Assembly: GCA_934426285.1 (NCBI GenBank) | Contig: CAKRYE010000004.1 | Span: 1-64,000, forward strand | Source of the DNA: an uncultured Blautia sp. | GTDB taxonomy: Bacteria; Bacillota; Clostridia; Lachnospirales; Lachnospiraceae | Reading direction: 5' to 3' | DNA length: 64,000 nucleotides | Shown here: positions 61,630-64,000 of the stretch, in pieces | How positions within the stretch are numbered: position 1 is the stretch's first letter | Layout: each line of letters opens with the position of its first letter | Translations under genes and position numbers: made by a program | Notes under the pieces: model-generated | What the model was told of the DNA's origin: nothing | The model's database searches: none | What the model saw: only the letters and a program-made list of their open reading frames with translations

Positions 61630-63072
61630 ATGGATAATAAGGGAAAAAACAGAAAGAAAAAGATAAAAGTTATCCTGGGGATCTGTATTGCAGTATTTTT
61701 ACTCCTGGGAGGAGGATTGCTGGTTTATATACATAAAGTGGATACGGATACATTGGGGAGAAAAATTACCATATATGGTCTGGATGTATCAGGTCAGAAT
61801 GTGGAGAAGGCCGGACAGACCATCCGGAAAGCATTTCAGGATAAAAAGGTTGTTTTCCAGGAGGATGGCAGTCAGGTATATCAGACAACTGTAGGGGAAT
61901 TGGGATATTCTCTGGATGAAGGAATACTTCAGTCTGCACTTACAGCCTTGAAACAGCAGCGTGACCAGACAAGGACGTTTCTGGCCTCCTGGAAAAATTA
62001 CGAAATAGAATATCAGGTAAACAAAGATGAGGCAACAGAACAGACGGCCCTGACAGAAGATCATTTTGGAGAGAAAGAAAGAACGGAAGCCCAAAATGCT
62101 GAGATCAGATACAGCAAGAAGAAAAAGGAATTTGTTATAGTAAACCAGGTGGCAGGGACACAGATTGATGAAGAACGTCTTCGAAATTACGTGGACAAGA
62201 CGCTGGAAGCAGAGTTTCAGGATAAGCTGCTCACCGGTGAAGTCAAAATAGATCTGAACCAGCAGGCATACAAGCAGCCTTCTGTAAAGGCTTCACAAGA
62301 ATTGAAAAAGGAATTAAAAAGCCTGAACGGACAACTGAAAAAATACCGCAAGGCTACCATAACCTATACCTTTGGAAATACCACAGAGACTCTGGATTCC
62401 CAAACAGTAAATTCCTGGATCAGTATTCAGGGCACAAAGATCGTAATCGATCAGGAGCAGGCAGGCACCTTTATTTCACAGCTTGCCAATAAATACAATA
62501 CCATTTATGTTCCCAGAACCTTTCATACTTCTATGGGTACGGATGTGACTGTGGAGGACAATGAATATGGTTACAGGATTGATCAGAGCGGCGAGTTAAG
62601 CCAGCTGCTTTCTGATCTGAAAAGCGGCAAGGATGTGGTCCGTGAACCGGTATACAGCAGTAAAGGGATGCAGAGAAACGGAACAGATGATCTGGCAGGC
62701 AGTTATATAGAGGTAAGTCTGGATGCACAGCACCTTTGGCTGTACAGAGATGGAGGGCTGGTGACGGAAACAGATATTGTCAGCGGAGCGCCTACAGAGG
62801 AAAGACATACCTATACGGGAGCCTGGCCCATTGCCTATAAAGCAAGTCCTTTTACGCTCACTAGCGATGTATACGGATATGATACCAAGGTAAAATACTG
62901 GATGCCTTTTGTCTACGGGCAGGGGCTACATGATGCTTCCTGGCAGTCAGCTTTTGGAGGGAATCGTTATAAGACAGGAAGCGGAAGCCATGGATGTATC
63001 AATCTGCCGGAAGAAGAGGCTGCAATTATTTATGAAAATATTGACGGTGGATATCCGATTATTATATATTAA
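61630..63072 (+). CDS. L,D-transpeptidase with PG_binding_4 domains
   Basis: 480 residues. Cytoplasmic Lys-rich start, membrane segment (about 12-33), two PG_binding_4-like repeats (about 40-330; TIYGLDVSGQNVEKAGQTI), then a YkuD domain (about 355-480): IEVSLDAQHLWLYRDGG, LHDASWQ and the catalytic SHGCINLP with Cys. Makes 3-3 cross-links in peptidoglycan. Single gene; copy C of the repeat follows directly. Confidence 0.92.
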   Translation: MDNKGKNRKKKIKVILGICIAVFLLLGGGLLVYIHKVDTDTLGRKITIYGLDVSGQNVEKAGQTIRKAFQDKKVVFQEDGSQVYQTTVGELGYSLDEGILQSALTALKQQRDQTRTFLASWKNYEIEYQVNKDEATEQTALTEDHFGEKERTEAQNAEIRYSKKKKEFVIVNQVAGTQIDEERLRNYVDKTLEAEFQDKLLTGEVKIDLNQQAYKQPSVKASQELKKELKSLNGQLKKYRKATITYTFGNTTETLDSQTVNSWISIQGTKIVIDQEQAGTFISQLANKYNTIYVPRTFHTSMGTDVTVEDNEYGYRIDQSGELSQLLSDLKSGKDVVREPVYSSKGMQRNGTDDLAGSYIEVSLDAQHLWLYRDGGLVTETDIVSGAPTEERHTYTGAWPIAYKASPFTLTSDVYGYDTKVKYWMPFVYGQGLHDASWQSAFGGNRYKTGSGSHGCINLPEEEAAIIYENIDGGYPIIIY

Positions 63073-63081
63073 AAACAGCTT

Positions 63082-63126
63082 AACCGAATCAAGTAAGTAG
63101 CGAAGCGGATGATTTTATCCGCTTGA
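63082..63126. repeat. Copy C of the intergenic repeat (internally deleted)
   Basis: AACCGAATCAAGTAAG is identical to the left end of copy A and runs straight into TAGCGAAGCGGAT...ATCCGCTTGA, identical to its right end. The three inner hairpins are missing. The joint is at AAGTA, which is present on both sides in copy A. Confidence 0.7.
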
Positions 63127-63152
63127 CCTCAAAATACAACAGGAGGAACTGG

Positions 63153-63692
63153 ATGATGGAATTTCAGAAATTGATGGAAGTAAGAAGAAGTGTTCGAAAA
63201 TATGCAGCAGACAAAAAGGTCACAAAAGAAGAACTGATGGAGATGATTGGCGCTGCACAGGAGGCTCCTTCCTGGAAAAATACGGAGACAGGGAGATATT
63301 ATTGTGTATTGTCTGAAGAGATGACAGAGAGAGTACGCAGGGAATGTCTGCCTGAGGGAAATGCCCGTAAAGCTGAAAATGCGGCATTGGTCGTGACTAC
63401 TTTTGTAAAAGATAAAGCTGGCTTCCAGAATGACAAAACTGCGGATAATGAATTGGGCAATGGCTGGGGATGTTATGACCTGGGATTGCAGAATGAGAAT
63501 TTTATTCTGAAGGCAGCAGAACTGGGGTATGGAACTTTGATCATGGGGCTGAGGGATGGAGAGCAGCTTCGGAAGGTGCTGGATATTCCAGAAGAGGAAA
63601 CGGTAGTGGCAGTGATTGCTGTGGGTGTGGCAGCAGAGGAGCCAAAGAGACCTAAGCGTAAGGAATTGGATGAGATTGTGAAGGTGTATTAA
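63153..63692 (+). CDS. Nitroreductase family protein
   Basis: 179 residues from the ATG at 63153 behind AGGAGG (63141-63146); 63156 also possible. FQKLMEVRRSVRKYAADKKV (FMN-binding Arg/Ser pair), AAQEAPSWKNTETGRYY and the end block LGYGTLIMGLRDGEQLRKVL fit FMN-dependent nitroreductases. Substrate unknown. Ends at a hairpin at 63712. Confidence 0.88.
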   Translation: MMEFQKLMEVRRSVRKYAADKKVTKEELMEMIGAAQEAPSWKNTETGRYYCVLSEEMTERVRRECLPEGNARKAENAALVVTTFVKDKAGFQNDKTADNELGNGWGCYDLGLQNENFILKAAELGYGTLIMGLRDGEQLRKVLDIPEEETVVAVIAVGVAAEEPKRPKRKELDEIVKVY

Positions 63693-63711
63693 TATAGTAT
63701 TGACGAATGGA

Positions 63712-63744
63712 ATCAGAGGTGAAGTTATTTTCCTCTGATTTCTT
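63712..63744 (+). terminator. Nitroreductase terminator
   Basis: AATCAGAGG pairs with CCTCTGATT, then TCTTTGG. Weak T tail. Confidence 0.55.
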
Positions 63745-63788
63745 TGGATTACATTATTAATGATATGTTTTTATGGATGGAGGGCAAT

Positions 63789-64000
63789 GTGAAGGCAGTT
63801 TTTTTGGATATAGATAATACTTTGCTTAGCTTTGATGGTTATGTAAAGCAGACAATGAAGGAAGGGTTTGAGCACTTTGGGTTAAAGCCTTATGAACCGT
63901 ATATGTTTGATATTTTTATCAGGGAGAATACGAAGCTGTGGAGGCAGATTGAGCAGGGAACGCTGGTTTTTGAGGAGTTGGAGAAAATCCGATGGAATAT
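63789..64000 (+). CDS. HAD-family hydrolase, 5' part (cut by window end)
   Basis: First 70 codons from GTG at 63789 (GGAGGG site). VKAVFLDIDNTLLSFDGYVKQ, shown in full here, holds HAD motif I (DIDNT). The following LWRQIEQGTLVFEELEKIR resembles the cap of YjjG-type nucleotide phosphatases. The frame is open to the window edge. No ATG start is in frame. Confidence 0.82.
   Translation, partial: MKAVFLDIDNTLLSFDGYVKQTMKEGFEHFGLKPYEPYMFDIFIRENTKLWRQIEQGTLVFEELEKIRWN

Overview
The window looks like chromosome from an anaerobic, spore-forming Firmicute of the Lachnospiraceae type, most likely Blautia-like. This rests on gene content: yabP, yabQ, spoIIE and a CotS-like gene for sporulation, a pyrophosphate-type phosphofructokinase, a small 2[4Fe-4S] ferredoxin with a DUF1858 protein, strong AGGAGG ribosome sites and sigma-A promoters of the TTGACA/TATAAT kind. 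No phage, integrase, transposase or CRISPR array is visible. The genus is an inference.

Layout. 1-8200: three tRNAs (Asn, Glu, Cys), then mostly minus-strand genes: a collagen-like surface or spore protein, a GT2-TPR glycosyltransferase, two small proteins and a four-gene surface-polysaccharide O-acylation operon (SGNH, DUF4358, MBOAT, DHHW). An orphan LytTR regulator and a structured repeat element lie among them. 8400-13900: DUF308, arginase-fold protein, lgt, Csp-like subtilase, PncC-like amidase, Nudix. 13900-19970: PPi-type PFK, a small-protein/VWA/MoxR-ATPase operon, sortase B, sirtuin. 20000-26100: the conserved block DUF951-rpsF-ssb-rpsR-gdpP-rplI-dnaB, then a MerR gene. 26180-28480: ferredoxin, DUF1858, mecA and a small gene whose only plausible start is ACG. 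28700-35550: GH18 and amidase wall enzymes, then two tandem paralogous GT-C-like membrane proteins. 35600-41100: sua5-type gene, rpiB, dCMP deaminase, T-box-controlled proS, cca. 41100-49400: CotS-like pseudokinase, then hup-rqcP-yabP-yabQ-divIC-spoIIE-tilS-hpt-ftsH, matching the Bacillus order. 49800-64000: GH13 enzyme, tRNA-Tyr, fba, a carbohydrate ABC importer with its YesMN-type two-component system and a second binding lipoprotein, an L,D-transpeptidase, a nitroreductase, and the start of a HAD phosphatase cut by the window edge.

How the parts fit. Much of the window serves the cell surface and spore: polysaccharide acylation, lipoprotein maturation (lgt), sortase, wall hydrolases, L,D-transpeptidase, collagen-like glycoprotein and sporulation genes. 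The last 11 kb form a sugar-uptake regulon in which the YesMN pair probably activates the importer through a direct-repeat operator seen at 53296-53324.

Best leads for novelty: a dispersed intergenic repeat whose largest copy (4174-4332) folds on paper into a closed three-hairpin cloverleaf; a textbook Spo0A-type promoter before an unusually short SpoIIE; a CotS-family protein lacking both catalytic aspartates; the small-protein/VWA/MoxR cassette; the tandem DUF2298-like pair; and the ACG-start small gene. I see no clear new defence or mobile system.
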